A DNA stretch of 64,000 nucleotides from Mycolicibacterium celeriflavum (GTDB taxonomy: Bacteria; Actinomycetota; Actinomycetes; Mycobacteriales; Mycobacteriaceae): assembly GCF_010731795.1 (NCBI RefSeq), contig NZ_AP022591.1:496001-560000 (forward strand), given 5' to 3'. Position numbers and translations under genes: made by a program. How positions within the stretch are numbered: position 1 is the first letter of the stretch; each line of letters begins with the position of its first letter. This document shows, one piece after another, positions 34,990 to 45,080 of the stretch. The notes under the pieces were generated by a model. That model did not search any database. It saw only the letters and a program-made list of their open reading frames with translations, and had not been told where the DNA came from.

Positions 34990-36324
34990 GTGACTGGTCC
35001 TGTCAATGCCGAGGCGGAGGTCGTCGACCTCGTCAGCGCGCTGATCCGGTTCGACACGTCCAACACCGGCGACCCCGCCACCACGAAGGGCGAGGCAGAA
35101 TGCGCGCGCTGGGTCGCCGAGCAACTCGAGGAGGTCGGTTACGCGACCGAGTACGTCGAGGCGGGAGCGCCGGGGCGGGGCAATCTGTTCGCCCGGTTGG
35201 AGGGCGCCGACCGTTCGCGCGGCGCATTGCTGCTGCACGGGCACCTCGACGTGGTGCCCGCCGAGGCGTCCGACTGGAGCGTGCACCCGTTCTCCGGAGC
35301 GGTCACCGACGGTTACGTGTGGGGCCGCGGCGCCGTCGACATGAAGGACATGTGCGGCATGCTGATCGCGATCGCACGGCACTTCAAGCGCGCCGGGATC
35401 ACCCCGCCGCGCGACCTGGTCTTCGCATTCCTGTCCGACGAGGAGGCCGGGGGCAAGTTCGGATCGCACTGGCTGGTCAACAACCGGCCCGACCTCTTCG
35501 AGGGCGTCACCGAGGCGGTCGGCGAGGTCGGCGGCTTCTCGTTGACCGTGCCCCGCAAAGACGGCGGCGAACGACGCCTCTACCTGGTCGAGACGGCCGA
35601 GAAGTCGATGATGTGGATGAAACTGACCGCGCGCAGCCACGCCGGCCACGGCTCCATGATCCACGACAGCAACTCCGTCACCGCGGTCGCGGAAGCGGTG
35701 GCCAAACTGGGCCGCCACGAATTCCCGCTGGTGATGACTGACGCCGTCGGCCAGTTCCTGCAGGCCGTCACCGAGGAGACCGGGTACTCGTTCGACATCG
35801 ACTCGCAGGATCTGCCCGGCGCCATCGCCAAGCTGGGCCCGATCGCGCGCGTCGTCGGCGCCACGCTGCGCGACACCGCCAACCCGACGATGCTCAAGGC
35901 CGGGTACAAGGCCAATGTCATCCCGGCGTCCGCCGAAGCGGTGGTGGACTGCCGCATCCTGCCGGGCCGCCAGGCCGCCTTCGAGCGGGAGGTCGACGAG
36001 CTGATCGGGCCCCACGTCACCCGCGAATGGATCACCGAGCTGCCGTCCTACGAGACCACCTTCGACGGCGACCTGGTCGACGCGATGAACGGCGCGATCC
36101 TGTCGGCGGATCCCGACGCCCGCATCGTGCCGTACATGCTCTCCGGAGGCACGGACGCAAAAGCGTTCGCGCAGTTGGGAATCCGTTGCTTCGGCTTCGC
36201 GCCGCTGCAGCTGCCGCCGGACTTGGACTTCACCGCGTTGTTCCACGGCGTCGACGAACGGGTACCCGTTGACGCGTTGAAGTTCGGTACCCAGGTTCTC
36301 GAGCACTTCCTGTTGCACTGCTGA
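34990..36324 (+). CDS. M20-family metallopeptidase (Rv2141c-like)
   Basis: A 444-aa cytosolic zinc peptidase. The metal and catalytic motifs of the M20/DapE/ArgE group are present: [11 protein letters not shown] (about residue 76), [13 protein letters not shown] (about 115), FLSDEEAGG (about 152), and a late [14 protein letters not shown] and HGVDERVP. The dimerisation domain sits between residues about 190 and 310. It hydrolyses an amide or peptide bond; the substrate cannot be deduced. The GTG start gives [20 protein letters not shown]. It lies next to tRNA-Leu as in M. tuberculosis. Confidence 0.9.
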   Translation: MTGPVNAEAEVVDLVSALIRFDTSNTGDPATTKGEAECARWVAEQLEEVGYATEYVEAGAPGRGNLFARLEGADRSRGALLLHGHLDVVPAEASDWSVHPFSGAVTDGYVWGRGAVDMKDMCGMLIAIARHFKRAGITPPRDLVFAFLSDEEAGGKFGSHWLVNNRPDLFEGVTEAVGEVGGFSLTVPRKDGGERRLYLVETAEKSMMWMKLTARSHAGHGSMIHDSNSVTAVAEAVAKLGRHEFPLVMTDAVGQFLQAVTEETGYSFDIDSQDLPGAIAKLGPIARVVGATLRDTANPTMLKAGYKANVIPASAEAVVDCRILPGRQAAFEREVDELIGPHVTREWITELPSYETTFDGDLVDAMNGAILSADPDARIVPYMLSGGTDAKAFAQLGIRCFGFAPLQLPPDLDFTALFHGVDERVPVDALKFGTQVLEHFLLHC

Positions 36325-36341
36325 TTACGAAAGGACGAGTC

Positions 36342-36878
36342 ATGGCGTTTGACTACAACCCGTACGAGTTCCTCCCCGAGTTACCGTCGTTCACGCTGAG
36401 CTCCGACACATTCAGCGACGGCCAGGCGTGGGGTAACGACCAGGTCAGCGGCATCATGGGCGCCGGAGGCAGCGACGTATCGCCGCACCTGAAGTGGTCC
36501 GGCTTCCCCGAGCAGACCCGTAGCTTCGCCGTCACGGTGTACGACCCCGACGCACCGACCGCCTCCGGCTTCTGGCACTGGGCGGTGGCGAACCTGCCCG
36601 CCACCGTGACCGAACTGCCCGCCGGTGTGGGCGACGGCAGCAGTAGCGGATTTCCTGGCGATGCGCTCACGCTGCGCAACGACGCCGGGCTCAAGCGCTT
36701 CATCGGCGCCGCCCCGCCGCCCGGGCACGGCGTGCACCGCTACTTCGTCGCCGTGCATGCCGTCGACGTCGAAAAGTTGGATCTGCCCGAGGATGCGACG
36801 CCGGCCTATCTCGGTTTCAACCTTTTCCAGCACGCCATCGCGCGGGCGTTGATCCACGGCACTTACGAGCAGAAGTAG
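36342..36878 (+). CDS. PEBP/YbhB-like phosphatidylethanolamine-binding family protein
   Basis: A 178-aa PEBP-fold protein. Ligand-site motifs are [20 protein letters not shown] (residues about 66-85) and [17 protein letters not shown] (about 128-144). AAAGGACG precedes the ATG. It corresponds to Rv2140c (TB18.6), a cytosolic protein of the Raf-kinase-inhibitor/YbhB group whose ligand is not settled. It follows the peptidase by 17 bp and is probably in its operon. Confidence 0.92.
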   Translation: MAFDYNPYEFLPELPSFTLSSDTFSDGQAWGNDQVSGIMGAGGSDVSPHLKWSGFPEQTRSFAVTVYDPDAPTASGFWHWAVANLPATVTELPAGVGDGSSSGFPGDALTLRNDAGLKRFIGAAPPPGHGVHRYFVAVHAVDVEKLDLPEDATPAYLGFNLFQHAIARALIHGTYEQK

Positions 36879-36982
36879 CGAAATAACCTCTGCCGGAGTC
36901 GGTTATCTGCACGGCTGGCTTTTTCCAGGAACTCACGTATGGTCGCGATTGAGTGATTGCCACTTCTGTCCAAGGAGCGACA

Positions 36983-37111
36983 ATGGCTGATAAGAAACCG
37001 GGCAAGAACCTGAAGAAGGCCGAACGGTCCCTCAAGGAGCGGCGCGCTGAAAAGCGTCAGCGCGAGGCCGAGGCGGGTGAGTTCATCCGCAAGCGCAAGC
37101 GCGTCAGTTAA
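36983..37111 (+). CDS. Conserved-looking very basic 42-aa protein
   Basis: Encodes [20 protein letters not shown] and continues to a total of 42 residues, ending RKRKRVS. It has an excellent ribosome binding site (AAGGAGCGACA before the ATG). More than a third of the residues are Lys or Arg, consistent with nucleic-acid or ribosome association. It is too short for most gene callers. Its end overlaps the pyrD stop by 8 bp on the opposite strand. I do not know its function. Confidence 0.72.
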   Translation: MADKKPGKNLKKAERSLKERRAEKRQREAEAGEFIRKRKRVS

Positions 37112-38168
37112 CCGCTGACCCCACCGCGTCGGTCAAGGACGCAAAACCTCCCTCGTGTAGGCGGCGGGCGATGCCGGCGTGGATACGCCTGGCCCACAGC
37201 CCGCCGCCGTATACGAAGCCCGTGTAGCCCTGCAGCAGCGAGGCGCCGGAGGTGATGCGGTCCCAGGCGTCGTCGGCGGTTTCGATGCCGCCGACGCTGA
37301 CCAGCACAAGCCGGTCGCCGACGCGGCGGTAGAGCCTGCGCAGCACCTCCGTCGAGCGGCGCGCGACCGGAGGCCCGGAGATGCCACCGGGGCCGAGTCC
37401 GTCGACGCCGGGAGTGGCCAGCCCCTCGCGCGACACCGTGGTGTTGGTGGCGACGATGCCGGCCAGGCCGAGTTCGACTGCCAGATCGGCGATCTCGTCG
37501 ACGTCCTGGTCGGACAGGTCCGGCGCGATCTTCACCAGAACCGGTGTCGACGTCTCCTTCTGCACGGCGGTCAGGATCGGCCGCAACGCCTCCACCGCCT
37601 GCAGGTCGCGCAATCCCGGGGTGTTCGGCGAACTGACGTTGACCACCATGAACGACGCGAGCGGTCCCAGCAGGCGGGCGGACGTGGCGTAGTCCTGCAC
37701 GGCGTCCTCCGGCGGGGTGACCTTGGTCTTGCCGATGTTCACGCCGATCGGCACGTCGGGGACGTGGCGTGTCAGCTTCACGGCCAGTTCACCGGCGCCG
37801 TGGTTGTTGAAACCCATCCGGTTCAGCAGCGCACGGTCCTGTGGCAGCCGGAACATCCGCGGTTCGGCATTGCCGGGCTGGGCCTGCGCAGTCACGGTTC
37901 CGATCTCGGCATATCCGAAGCCGAGCGCCCCCCACGTGCACAGGCCGCTGCCGTTCTTGTCGAAGCCGGCGGCCAGGCCGAGCGGCCCGGGAAATCTGAC
38001 CCCGAACACGGTGGAGGCCAGCACCGGATCCCGCGGCCCCAACCAGCGTTTCAGCGCGCGTCGCGGCCACGGCAGGTAGGTGGCGGCGCGCAACAGGGCG
38101 AACACCCATGTGTGAATTCGTTCGGGCGCAACCAGAAACAACGCCCGCCGCAGCGCGCCGTACATCAT
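37104..38168 (-). CDS. pyrD: Dihydroorotate dehydrogenase (quinone), class 2
   Basis: 354 aa from the ATG at 38168. The class 2 N-terminal membrane-associating helix ([16 protein letters not shown]) is followed by the FMN barrel with [33 protein letters not shown] (catalytic Ser region), [11 protein letters not shown] and [16 protein letters not shown]. It oxidises dihydroorotate to orotate in pyrimidine synthesis and passes electrons to quinone at the inner membrane face. The longer open frame was not used because it overlaps the DUF5703 gene. It forms an operon with that gene and lppL. Confidence 0.96.
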   Translation of the reverse strand: MMYGALRRALFLVAPERIHTWVFALLRAATYLPWPRRALKRWLGPRDPVLASTVFGVRFPGPLGLAAGFDKNGSGLCTWGALGFGYAEIGTVTAQAQPGNAEPRMFRLPQDRALLNRMGFNNHGAGELAVKLTRHVPDVPIGVNIGKTKVTPPEDAVQDYATSARLLGPLASFMVVNVSSPNTPGLRDLQAVEALRPILTAVQKETSTPVLVKIAPDLSDQDVDEIADLAVELGLAGIVATNTTVSREGLATPGVDGLGPGGISGPPVARRSTEVLRRLYRRVGDRLVLVSVGGIETADDAWDRITSGASLLQGYTGFVYGGGLWARRIHAGIARRLHEGGFASLTDAVGSAVN

Positions 38169-38172
38169 CGAG

Positions 38173-38430
38173 TCACTGCGGAAGCTGCTCGGGGACGCCC
38201 GCCCGGTCGGCCGCGGTCTTCTTGCGCCGCAGTAAGACCCGCCGTGAGCCGTCGGTGTACAGCCGTACGCGGGTGAGTTCCCAGCCCCGGTACTCGGCCT
38301 CGATGGACAACCGGGTTGACGCGCTGACACGGGTCACATCGGGCGGCAGCCGCAACGGAATCCACTCGTAATCCTCGGAGAGGTCCTGATCCCACCCGGC
38401 AGGCAGGCGTCCGCGGTGGATGGCACTCAC
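38173..38430 (-). CDS. DUF5703-family protein
   Basis: 85 aa, starting [20 protein letters not shown]. The stretch [20 protein letters not shown] is typical of this small actinobacterial family of unknown function, as I know it. The gene is placed between lppL (4-bp overlap) and pyrD (4-bp gap). A single beta-rich domain is likely and no membrane segment is seen. Confidence 0.8.
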   Translation of the reverse strand: MSAIHRGRLPAGWDQDLSEDYEWIPLRLPPDVTRVSASTRLSIEAEYRGWELTRVRLYTDGSRRVLLRRKKTAADRAGVPEQLPQ

Positions 38431-39470
38431 GGGCGCCCACTCGCGGCGTCGGTGATCACCTGCACACCCGCTCCCACTCCGGACACGACATACAGCGTGC
38501 CAGAGGATTCGTCATACGCCAGGGAGTTCGGTTGCTGCACGGTTCGATATCGCACCTTCTCGACGGGGATGCCGGTGGCCAGATCGTAGCCAACGACCGT
38601 GTTCGCCGCCGTCTGCGACACCCAGGCCAGCGTCGAGGACCCGGCCAGGCCGTAGGGGGCGTCGGGCACCGGGTAGCGCTGCCGAAGGATCAGCGGGTTC
38701 GTACCGAAGACCAGCAGCCCGTCGCCGCGGGTGTCGGCGACCAGCACCCGGCCGGCGGGGTCTGCGACCATCGTCGTCGCTCCCTCCCCGGCCCGCAGCG
38801 CCTGCTCCTGCTCGGTGCCGCTTTCGGACACCGCCGTCACCGAGGTCTGCCCGCGGTCCAATACGACGGTCGTATTGCCTTGCGTAACAAGGGCATCGAC
38901 GCGAGCGAAGATCTTCAGCTGGGCGGCGACCGAGCCGTCCGAGCCGAGCGTGTACACCGCGCCGTCCCCGCTGCCGAGGACCAGCCTGCCGTCCGCGCGT
39001 CGGGCGATCGCGGTGAACTCGGTGTCGCTTTGTCCGACGACATCGAACTTGGTGGCGGTACCCGTCGAGAGGTCGATGCGAAAATAGCCGCCGCGGGTCG
39101 CGGCGTAGGCGTGCCCGTCGTCGTCGCCGGTCAACGCGGTCGCGGCGGCGGGCAGCGGCGCCGTCGCGACGACGTCACCGGCCCTCGAGAACACGGTGAG
39201 CTGCGAGTGCCCGGCCGGGCGGGGGGCCAGCACCGCCAACGAGCCGCTCGCCGCGTCGACGATCGCCGCCTGGGCGCGGCCCGCCAGCGGCCGCACGACG
39301 CCGTCCGGCCTGCCGGTGACCGGTGGCGAATCAGCGGCCGACGCGGGCGCGATGGTCGGCGGCGCCACCTCCGCGGCCTCGGACGAGCAGCCGCCGACGG
39401 TCACGACAATTGCCAGCGACACCACGATCCAGCGAATCAGCTGATTCGAGGCGTTTATGGGCGGCGGCAA
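38427..39470 (-). CDS. lppL: Lipoprotein with beta-propeller (LppL-like)
   Basis: About 347 aa. A signal peptide (LIRWIVVSLAIVVTVGGC) ends in a lipobox VGGC, so the mature protein is a lipoprotein anchored outside the inner membrane. The rest forms repeated YncE/NHL-like beta-propeller blades (for example GRVLVADTRGDGLLVFG and GTLYVVSGVGAGVQVI). The start is uncertain: no ATG fits, and TTG at 39470 with GAGAG upstream is the best candidate. The position matches lppL of M. tuberculosis. Function unknown; it is the first gene of the pyrD operon. Confidence 0.82.
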   Translation of the reverse strand: MPPPINASNQLIRWIVVSLAIVVTVGGCSSEAAEVAPPTIAPASAADSPPVTGRPDGVVRPLAGRAQAAIVDAASGSLAVLAPRPAGHSQLTVFSRAGDVVATAPLPAAATALTGDDDGHAYAATRGGYFRIDLSTGTATKFDVVGQSDTEFTAIARRADGRLVLGSGDGAVYTLGSDGSVAAQLKIFARVDALVTQGNTTVVLDRGQTSVTAVSESGTEQEQALRAGEGATTMVADPAGRVLVADTRGDGLLVFGTNPLILRQRYPVPDAPYGLAGSSTLAWVSQTAANTVVGYDLATGIPVEKVRYRTVQQPNSLAYDESSGTLYVVSGVGAGVQVITDAASGRP

Positions 39471-39599
39471 GGGGTAGCTCTCGGTCGTGGGTACGGAATA
39501 TCGACTGAATGGCCAGTCTAGGCAGCCGGCTCGCCAGGAGTTTCCAGCCGCTCGACGTGCCCTCCCAAGCGGCGGGCGGCTCGGAGGTATGGTGCGACC

Positions 39600-39911
39600 A
39601 TGACCCTCGCCGCAGACCGAGAACTGGGCAGCCAAGAGTTTGCTATAGAGGACATCACCACTGGTGTGCGCGCCAGCGGGTTTGGCCAAGTCGGCGACGG
39701 CCGCAGCTTTTCGTTCCACGTCGAGCGCCAGGCTCTGGTCGTCGAGATCTATCGTCCCCGGCTCGCCGGGCCGGTCCCGGTCGCAGAGGACGTGGTGGCG
39801 ACGGCCACCCGCAAGCTGACCGACATCGACCTCACCGACCAGCGCAGCGTGGGCGCGGCGGTGCGAGATGCGGTGGCCGACGCCCAGCCGGTGGCGCGAA
39901 CCGGTCGCTGA
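39600..39911 (+). CDS. Conserved hypothetical protein (Rv2137c-like)
   Basis: A 103-aa soluble protein. It is rich in short beta strands ([20 protein letters not shown]) with a helical C-terminal part. It lies in the position of Rv2137c, directly upstream of uppP and divergent from lppL, and has no recognised domain. The 130-bp space before it must serve promoters of both divergent transcripts. Confidence 0.75.
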   Translation: MTLAADRELGSQEFAIEDITTGVRASGFGQVGDGRSFSFHVERQALVVEIYRPRLAGPVPVAEDVVATATRKLTDIDLTDQRSVGAAVRDAVADAQPVARTGR

Positions 39912-39955
39912 CAACCGCCCGCGGTACGGTCGTCGTCGTGACGGACGTGCCGGCG

Positions 39956-40786
39956 ATGTCGTGGGTGCAGGTTGTCGTTCTCGCGGTACTGCAGGGGCTG
40001 ACCGAATTTCTGCCGGTCTCGTCCTCGGGACATCTCGCGATCGCCTCACGCGTGTTCTTCGCCGACGACGCGGGGGCGTCGTTCACCGCCGTGACCCAGC
40101 TCGGCACCGAGTTCGCGGTGCTGCTGTACTTCGCCAAAGACATCGGCCGCATCATCAAGGCCTGGCTTCACGGGCTATTCGTCGCCACGCAGCGCAGCGC
40201 CGACTACCGGCTCGGTTGGTACGTGATCATCGGCACCATCCCCATCGGGGTGGTCGGGCTGTTGTTCAAGGACGAAATCCGCACGGGCGCACGCAATCTC
40301 TGGGCGATCGCGATTGCGTTGATCGCGTTCTCGGCCGTCATCGCCGCCGCCGAGTACTTCGGCAGGCAGACCCGAAACGTCGAGCAGCTGACATGGAAGG
40401 ACGGCATAGTCGTCGGCCTCACGCAGTGCCTCGCGCTGCTGCCCGGGGTGTCCCGCTCGGGCGCGACGATCAGCGCAGGGCTTTTCCTCGGGCTCAACCG
40501 CGAACTCGCGGCCCGGTTCGGATTCCTGCTCGCCATCCCGGCGGTGTTCGCCTCGGGGCTGTATTCGCTACCCGACGCCTTCCATCCCGTCGGTGAGGGG
40601 ATGAGCGCCAGCGGCCCGCAGTTGCTGGTGGCGACGGTGATCGCGTTCGCCGTCGGATTCGCGGCGGTGGCGTGGTTCCTGCGGTTCCTGGTCCGGCACA
40701 GCATGTACTGGTTCGTCGGTTACCGGGTGGTGCTGGGGACGGTGGTGCTGGCCCTGTTGGGCACCGGAGTGGTGGCCGCGACATGA
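39956..40786 (+). CDS. uppP: Undecaprenyl-diphosphatase
   Basis: A 276-aa membrane protein. Both catalytic signatures are present: [18 protein letters not shown] (residues about 15-32) and [20 protein letters not shown] (about 162-181). It dephosphorylates undecaprenyl (in mycobacteria decaprenyl) diphosphate and so recycles the lipid carrier for peptidoglycan and arabinogalactan; it also confers bacitracin tolerance in the family. ATG 39956 starts MSWVQVV as in the M. tuberculosis protein; GTG 39938 is possible. The stop overlaps the next start (ATGA). Confidence 0.95.
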   Translation: MSWVQVVVLAVLQGLTEFLPVSSSGHLAIASRVFFADDAGASFTAVTQLGTEFAVLLYFAKDIGRIIKAWLHGLFVATQRSADYRLGWYVIIGTIPIGVVGLLFKDEIRTGARNLWAIAIALIAFSAVIAAAEYFGRQTRNVEQLTWKDGIVVGLTQCLALLPGVSRSGATISAGLFLGLNRELAARFGFLLAIPAVFASGLYSLPDAFHPVGEGMSASGPQLLVATVIAFAVGFAAVAWFLRFLVRHSMYWFVGYRVVLGTVVLALLGTGVVAAT

Positions 40787-41499
40787 CGGTGATCCTGTTG
40801 CGGCACGGCCGCTCGACGTCGAACACGGCGCACACCCTCGCGGGCCGCTCCGAGGGCGTCGACCTCGACGACAAGGGGCGCGAACAGGCGCAGTCGGTGG
40901 TGGCCAGGGTCGGCTCGCTGCCGATCCGCGCGATCGTGCGCTCGCCGTTGCTGCGGTGCGAACGAACCGTGGAACCGCTGGCCGCCGCGTTGGGGCTGAC
41001 ACCGATCGTCGACGACCGGATCTCGGAGGTCGACTACGGGGCCTGGACCGGCCGCAAGATCGCGGACCTGGTCTCCGAGCCGCTGTGGACGGTGGTGCAA
41101 CACCAGCCGAGCGCTGCGGTCTTCCCCGACGGCGAGGGCCTGGCGCAGGTGCAGGCCCGCGCGGTCGCCGCGGTACGCGAGCACGACCGCCGGGTGGCGG
41201 ACGAGCATGACGGCGACGTGCTGTGGCTGGCCTGCACCCACGGCGATGTGATCAAAGCCGTCATCGCCGACGCGCTCGGCACCCATCTGGACAGCTTCCA
41301 GCGGATCACCGCCGACCCGGGGTCGATGAGCGTGATCCGGTACACGGCGGTGCGACCGTTCGTGATCCACGTCAACCACACCGGAGACCAACTGACCGCG
41401 GGGCTGCTCCCCAAACCGGCCAAGAGCGACGGCCGAGCCGACTCCGAAGACGGGGAGGTGCCGCCGGAGGATGCCGTCGTGGGCGGGTCGACCGGCTAG
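40783..41499 (+). CDS. Histidine phosphatase family protein (Rv2135c-like)
   Basis: 238 aa. The phosphoglycerate-mutase-like phosphatase core is clear: [20 protein letters not shown] (catalytic His about 9), the Arg in [12 protein letters not shown], the acidic [11 protein letters not shown] and the second His in [14 protein letters not shown]. The C-terminal 40 residues are acidic and likely disordered. It is a cytosolic phosphatase of unknown substrate. Its start overlaps uppP by 4 bp, so the two are translationally coupled. Confidence 0.9.
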   Translation: MTVILLRHGRSTSNTAHTLAGRSEGVDLDDKGREQAQSVVARVGSLPIRAIVRSPLLRCERTVEPLAAALGLTPIVDDRISEVDYGAWTGRKIADLVSEPLWTVVQHQPSAAVFPDGEGLAQVQARAVAAVREHDRRVADEHDGDVLWLACTHGDVIKAVIADALGTHLDSFQRITADPGSMSVIRYTAVRPFVIHVNHTGDQLTAGLLPKPAKSDGRADSEDGEVPPEDAVVGGSTG

Positions 41500-41545
41500 T
41501 CGCGATTACGGCTGACGAGCCCGTACCGGTATTTTGGAAAGTGCC

Positions 41546-42133
41546 ATGGCCCGCGCAATTCACGTCTTCCGCACACCCGACCGCTTCGTGGCCGGGACCG
41601 TCGGCCAGCCCGGCAACCGCACGTTCTACCTGCAGGCCGTTCACGACAAGCGCGTGGTGTCGGTGGTGCTGGAGAAGCAGCAGGTTGCCGTGCTCGCCGA
41701 GCGGATTGCCGCGCTGCTGCTCGAGATCAACCGCCGGTTCGGCACCCCGATCCCGCCGGACACCGGTGAGATCGAGGATCTCAGCCCGCTGATCACCCCG
41801 GTCGACGCGGAGTTCCGGGTGGGGACGATGGGCCTGGGCTGGGACTCCGAGGCGCAGACCGTCGTCGTCGAGTTGCTCGCGGTGTCGGAAACCGAATTCG
41901 ACGCATCGGTGGTGCTCGACGATGCGGAGGAGGGGCCCGACGCGGTGCGCGTCTTCCTCACGCCCGAGTCCGCCCGCGAGTTCGCGACGCGCTCCAACCG
42001 GGTCATCTCGGCAGGCAGACCGCCCTGCCCGTTGTGTGACGAGCCGCTGGACCCCGACGGTCACATCTGCGTGCGCACCAACGGCTACCGGCGCGGCGCC
42101 TTCGCCGAGTCCGACGATGACGTCGACATCTGA
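41546..42133 (+). CDS. DUF3090-family protein
   Basis: A 195-aa protein of the actinobacterial DUF3090 family. Conserved-looking parts are IHVFRTPDRFVAGTVGQPGN at the start and PPCPLCDEPLDPDGHIC near the end, a CxxC...H..C set that probably binds zinc. The role is unknown. It overlaps the next gene (SCO1664-like) by 17 bp; the two are nearly always adjacent in actinobacteria to my knowledge, so a joint function is likely. Confidence 0.88.
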   Translation: MARAIHVFRTPDRFVAGTVGQPGNRTFYLQAVHDKRVVSVVLEKQQVAVLAERIAALLLEINRRFGTPIPPDTGEIEDLSPLITPVDAEFRVGTMGLGWDSEAQTVVVELLAVSETEFDASVVLDDAEEGPDAVRVFLTPESAREFATRSNRVISAGRPPCPLCDEPLDPDGHICVRTNGYRRGAFAESDDDVDI

Positions 42134-42950
42134 CCCCGGGGCCCACGCCGCTCCCGAAGACGTCCTGCAGCGCGGCGAGCTCATCGTCATCGGCCGCATC
42201 CGCTCGGCGAGCAATGCGACGTTCCTGTGCGAGGCGAATCTCGGTGACCAGCAGGTACATTGCGTCTACAAGCCGATCGCCGGCGAGGCGCCGCTGTGGG
42301 ATTTTCCCGACGGCACGCTGGCCGGCCGTGAACGAAGCGCATATCTGGTGTCGGCGGCCTTGGGTTGGAACCTGGTGCCCCACACCATTATTCGGCACGG
42401 GCCTGCCGGCGAGGGCATGGTGCAGTTGTGGGTGGACCAGCCCGGCGACGAGGTCGACGACGAAATGCCGTCCGGGCCCGACCTCATTGATCTGCTGCCC
42501 GCCGGGAGAATCCCGCCGGGGTTCCTGCCCATCCTGGCGGCCTACGACTACGCAGGCGACGAGGTCGTGCTGGTCCACGCCGACGACGACCGGTTACGCC
42601 GGATGGCGGTGTTCGACGTGCTGGTCAACAACGCCGACCGCAAGGGCGGCCACATCCTGTCCGGGGTGGACGGCCGGGTGTACGGCGTGGACCACGGGGT
42701 GACGCTGCACGTCGATGACAAGTTGCGCACTGTGCTGTGGGGCTGGGCCGGTAAACCCGTCGACGACCAGACGCTGGAGGCGGTCACCGCGCTGCGTGAT
42801 CAACTGTGCGACGGGCTCTCCGACCGGCTGTGCGTTCACATCACCGAACGCGAGGTCGCCGCGCTGCTCGCGAGAACCGTTGCGCTACTCAATGATCCGG
42901 TGATGCCGACGCCCGACCGGCACCGCCCTATCCCATGGCCGGCGTTCTGA
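42117..42950 (+). CDS. SCO1664-family, kinase-like fold protein
   Basis: 277 aa from the ATG at 42117 inside the end of DUF3090; longer frames belong to the overlap. The motifs VYKPIAGEAPLWDFPDGTLA (Lys in a nucleotide-binding position), FDVLVNNADRKGGHILSG and VYGVDHGVTLH look like the lysine, catalytic loop and metal-binding Asp of HipA/phosphatidylinositol-kinase-like folds. A kinase or pseudokinase role is inferred from these. It sits between DUF3090 and cysQ, which starts 3 bp after its stop. Confidence 0.85.
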   Translation: MTSTSDPGAHAAPEDVLQRGELIVIGRIRSASNATFLCEANLGDQQVHCVYKPIAGEAPLWDFPDGTLAGRERSAYLVSAALGWNLVPHTIIRHGPAGEGMVQLWVDQPGDEVDDEMPSGPDLIDLLPAGRIPPGFLPILAAYDYAGDEVVLVHADDDRLRRMAVFDVLVNNADRKGGHILSGVDGRVYGVDHGVTLHVDDKLRTVLWGWAGKPVDDQTLEAVTALRDQLCDGLSDRLCVHITEREVAALLARTVALLNDPVMPTPDRHRPIPWPAF

Positions 42951-42953
42951 TCG

Positions 42954-43733
42954 ATGACCCAGACCGATGCGGCGCTGGCCGCCGAGGTGGCCGTTGAGGC
43001 CGGCGAACTGCTGCTGCAGGTGCGCGAGGAGCTCAGTTTCTACGACCCGTACGACCTCGGTGACGCCGGCGACATGCGGGCCAACAAGCTGATCCTGCAG
43101 CGCCTGCGCGAGCGGCGGCCCGACGATGCGGTGCTCTCCGAGGAGGCCGTCGACGACGTGTCGCGGGTGCACGCCGATCGCGTCTGGATCGTCGACCCCG
43201 TCGACGGCACCTGGGAGTTCTCCCTGCCGGGTCGCACGGACTGGGCGGTGCACATCGCGCTCTGGCAGCGCGACGGCAGCCCCAACGGTCGCATCACCGA
43301 CGCGGCCGTCGCGCTGCCGGCGCGCAAGGAGGTCTACCGGACCGACACCGTGAAACCACCGCCGCCGCGCGCCGACGGCCCGATCCTGATCACAGCGAGC
43401 GCCAACCGGCCGCCGCCGGTGCTGTGGTGGCTGCGGGAGCGGATGGACATCCAGCTGGTGCGGATCGGCTCCGCGGGAGCCAAGGCGATGGCCGTGGTGC
43501 GCGGCGACGTCGACGCCTACCTGCACGCCGGCGGTCAGTGGGAGTGGGATTCGGCGGCCCCGGCCGGGGTGGTGCAGGCGGCCGGCCTGCACGCGTCGCG
43601 GCTGGACGGCTCCGAGCTGATCTACAACCGGCGCGACCCATACCTGCCCGACCTGCTGATGTGTCGGCCGGAACTGAGTGAACCGCTGCTCGAGGGGATC
43701 CGCTCGGCGTACCAGAGCCGGTGGAGGGATTGA
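42954..43733 (+). CDS. cysQ: 3'(2'),5'-bisphosphate nucleotidase / inositol phosphatase family
   Basis: A 259-aa protein of the FIG/inositol-monophosphatase superfamily. The metal-binding motifs are SEEAVDD (about residue 60) and [16 protein letters not shown] (about 76); a third Asp lies in [14 protein letters not shown] (about 203). CysQ removes the 3'-phosphate from PAP/PAPS, keeping sulfur assimilation and sulfotransferase reactions going. It is in the same position as cysQ (Rv2131c) of M. tuberculosis and immediately upstream of mshC, another thiol-metabolism gene. Confidence 0.93.
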   Translation: MTQTDAALAAEVAVEAGELLLQVREELSFYDPYDLGDAGDMRANKLILQRLRERRPDDAVLSEEAVDDVSRVHADRVWIVDPVDGTWEFSLPGRTDWAVHIALWQRDGSPNGRITDAAVALPARKEVYRTDTVKPPPPRADGPILITASANRPPPVLWWLRERMDIQLVRIGSAGAKAMAVVRGDVDAYLHAGGQWEWDSAAPAGVVQAAGLHASRLDGSELIYNRRDPYLPDLLMCRPELSEPLLEGIRSAYQSRWRD

Positions 43734-43791
43734 ACCGGGAATGAAACAGGCGCCCGCCTTGTCGGTCACCGCGATGCCTAGAGTCGACGCT

Positions 43792-45030
43792 ATGAATTCG
43801 TGGCCGGCGCCCGCCGTCCCGGCGCTGCCGGGTCGCGGCCCGCAGCTGCGCCTCTACGACAGCGCCGACCGGCAGGTGCGTCCGGTCAGTGCAGGAGACA
43901 CCGCCACGATGTACGTGTGCGGCATCACGCCGTACGACGCCACTCACCTCGGCCACGCGGCCACCTACCTCGCGTTCGACCTCGTGCACCGCATCTGGCT
44001 GGACGCCGGCCACCGGGTGCACTACGTGCAGAACATCACCGACGTCGACGATCCGCTGTTCGAGCGCGCGCAGCGCGACGGTGTCGACTGGCGTGAGCTC
44101 GCCGACCGCGAGACCGACCTGTTCCGCGAGGACATGGCGGCGCTGCGGGTGCTGCCCCCACACGACTACGTCGCGGCCACCGATGCCATCGCCGAGGTCA
44201 TCGAGGTCGTCGAGAAGCTGCTGGCCTCGGGTGCGGCCTACGTCGTCGAGGACGCCGAGTTCCCCGACGTCTACTTCCGCGCCGACGCCACCGCCCAGTT
44301 CGGCTACGAGTCCGGCTACGACCGCGACACCATGCGGCGGCTGTTCGCCGAACGCGGCGGTGACCCCGCCCGTCCCGGGAAGGGCGACGAACTCGACGCG
44401 CTGCTGTGGCGGGCGCAACGGCCGGGGGAGCCGAGTTGGCCGTCGCCGTTCGGGCCGGGCCGGCCCGGTTGGCATGTGGAGTGCGCCGCCATCGCGCTCA
44501 GCCGGATCGGCACCGGCCTCGACATCCAGGGCGGCGGCAGCGACCTGACCTTCCCGCACCACGAGTTCTCGGCCGCTCACGCCGAATCCCTCACCGGCGA
44601 GCGGAGATTCGCCCGCCACTACGTGCATGCCGGGATGATCGGCTGGAACGGCCACAAGATGAGCAAGAGCCGGGGGAACCTGGTGCTGGTGTCGCGGCTG
44701 CGCGCCGACGGCGTCGACACCTCGGCGATCCGGCTGGGTCTGTTCGCCGGTCACTACCGCTCCGACAGGTACTGGAGCGACGCGGTGCTCGCCGAGGCCG
44801 TCGAGCGGCTGGACCGTTGGCGCACCGCCGTCGCGCTGCCCGCCGCGCCGGACGCGTCCGACGTCGTGGGCCGGGTGCGCCGTTATCTCGCCGACGATCT
44901 CGACACCCCGAAAGCGCTTGCGGCTCTGGACGGTTGGAGCACCGACGCGTTGACCTACGGCGGCCACGATCCCGATGCGGGCCGCACGGTGGCGACCGCC
45001 GTCGACGCGCTGCTGGGCATCCGGCTGTAG
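43792..45030 (+). CDS. mshC: Cysteine:glucosaminyl-inositol ligase of mycothiol synthesis
   Basis: A 412-aa class I tRNA-synthetase-like ligase. The HIGH-type motif is in [19 protein letters not shown], the KMSKS motif is [10 protein letters not shown], and zinc ligands lie in [15 protein letters not shown] and [10 protein letters not shown]. It lacks the C-terminal anticodon-binding part of true CysRS, as expected for MshC. It joins cysteine to GlcN-Ins using ATP, the fourth step of mycothiol synthesis, in the cytosol. The start ATG 43792 ([20 protein letters not shown]) aligns with the M. tuberculosis enzyme. Confidence 0.96.
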   Translation: MNSWPAPAVPALPGRGPQLRLYDSADRQVRPVSAGDTATMYVCGITPYDATHLGHAATYLAFDLVHRIWLDAGHRVHYVQNITDVDDPLFERAQRDGVDWRELADRETDLFREDMAALRVLPPHDYVAATDAIAEVIEVVEKLLASGAAYVVEDAEFPDVYFRADATAQFGYESGYDRDTMRRLFAERGGDPARPGKGDELDALLWRAQRPGEPSWPSPFGPGRPGWHVECAAIALSRIGTGLDIQGGGSDLTFPHHEFSAAHAESLTGERRFARHYVHAGMIGWNGHKMSKSRGNLVLVSRLRADGVDTSAIRLGLFAGHYRSDRYWSDAVLAEAVERLDRWRTAVALPAAPDASDVVGRVRRYLADDLDTPKALAALDGWSTDALTYGGHDPDAGRTVATAVDALLGIRL

Positions 45031-45080
45031 AACTTCGGGACCCCGCCCGCTGCGGCGCCGACCCAGGTACGTTGACCGCC

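Noticed and set aside
38427..40049. 540-codon version of the LppL-like gene
   Set aside because: The extra N-terminal 190 codons are antisense to the Rv2137c-like gene and the start of uppP. The signal peptide and lipobox show that the protein begins near 39470.
43678..43791. Upstream extension of mshC
   Set aside because: The added codons overlap the end of cysQ in another frame, and the known MshC N-terminus aligns with ATG 43792.
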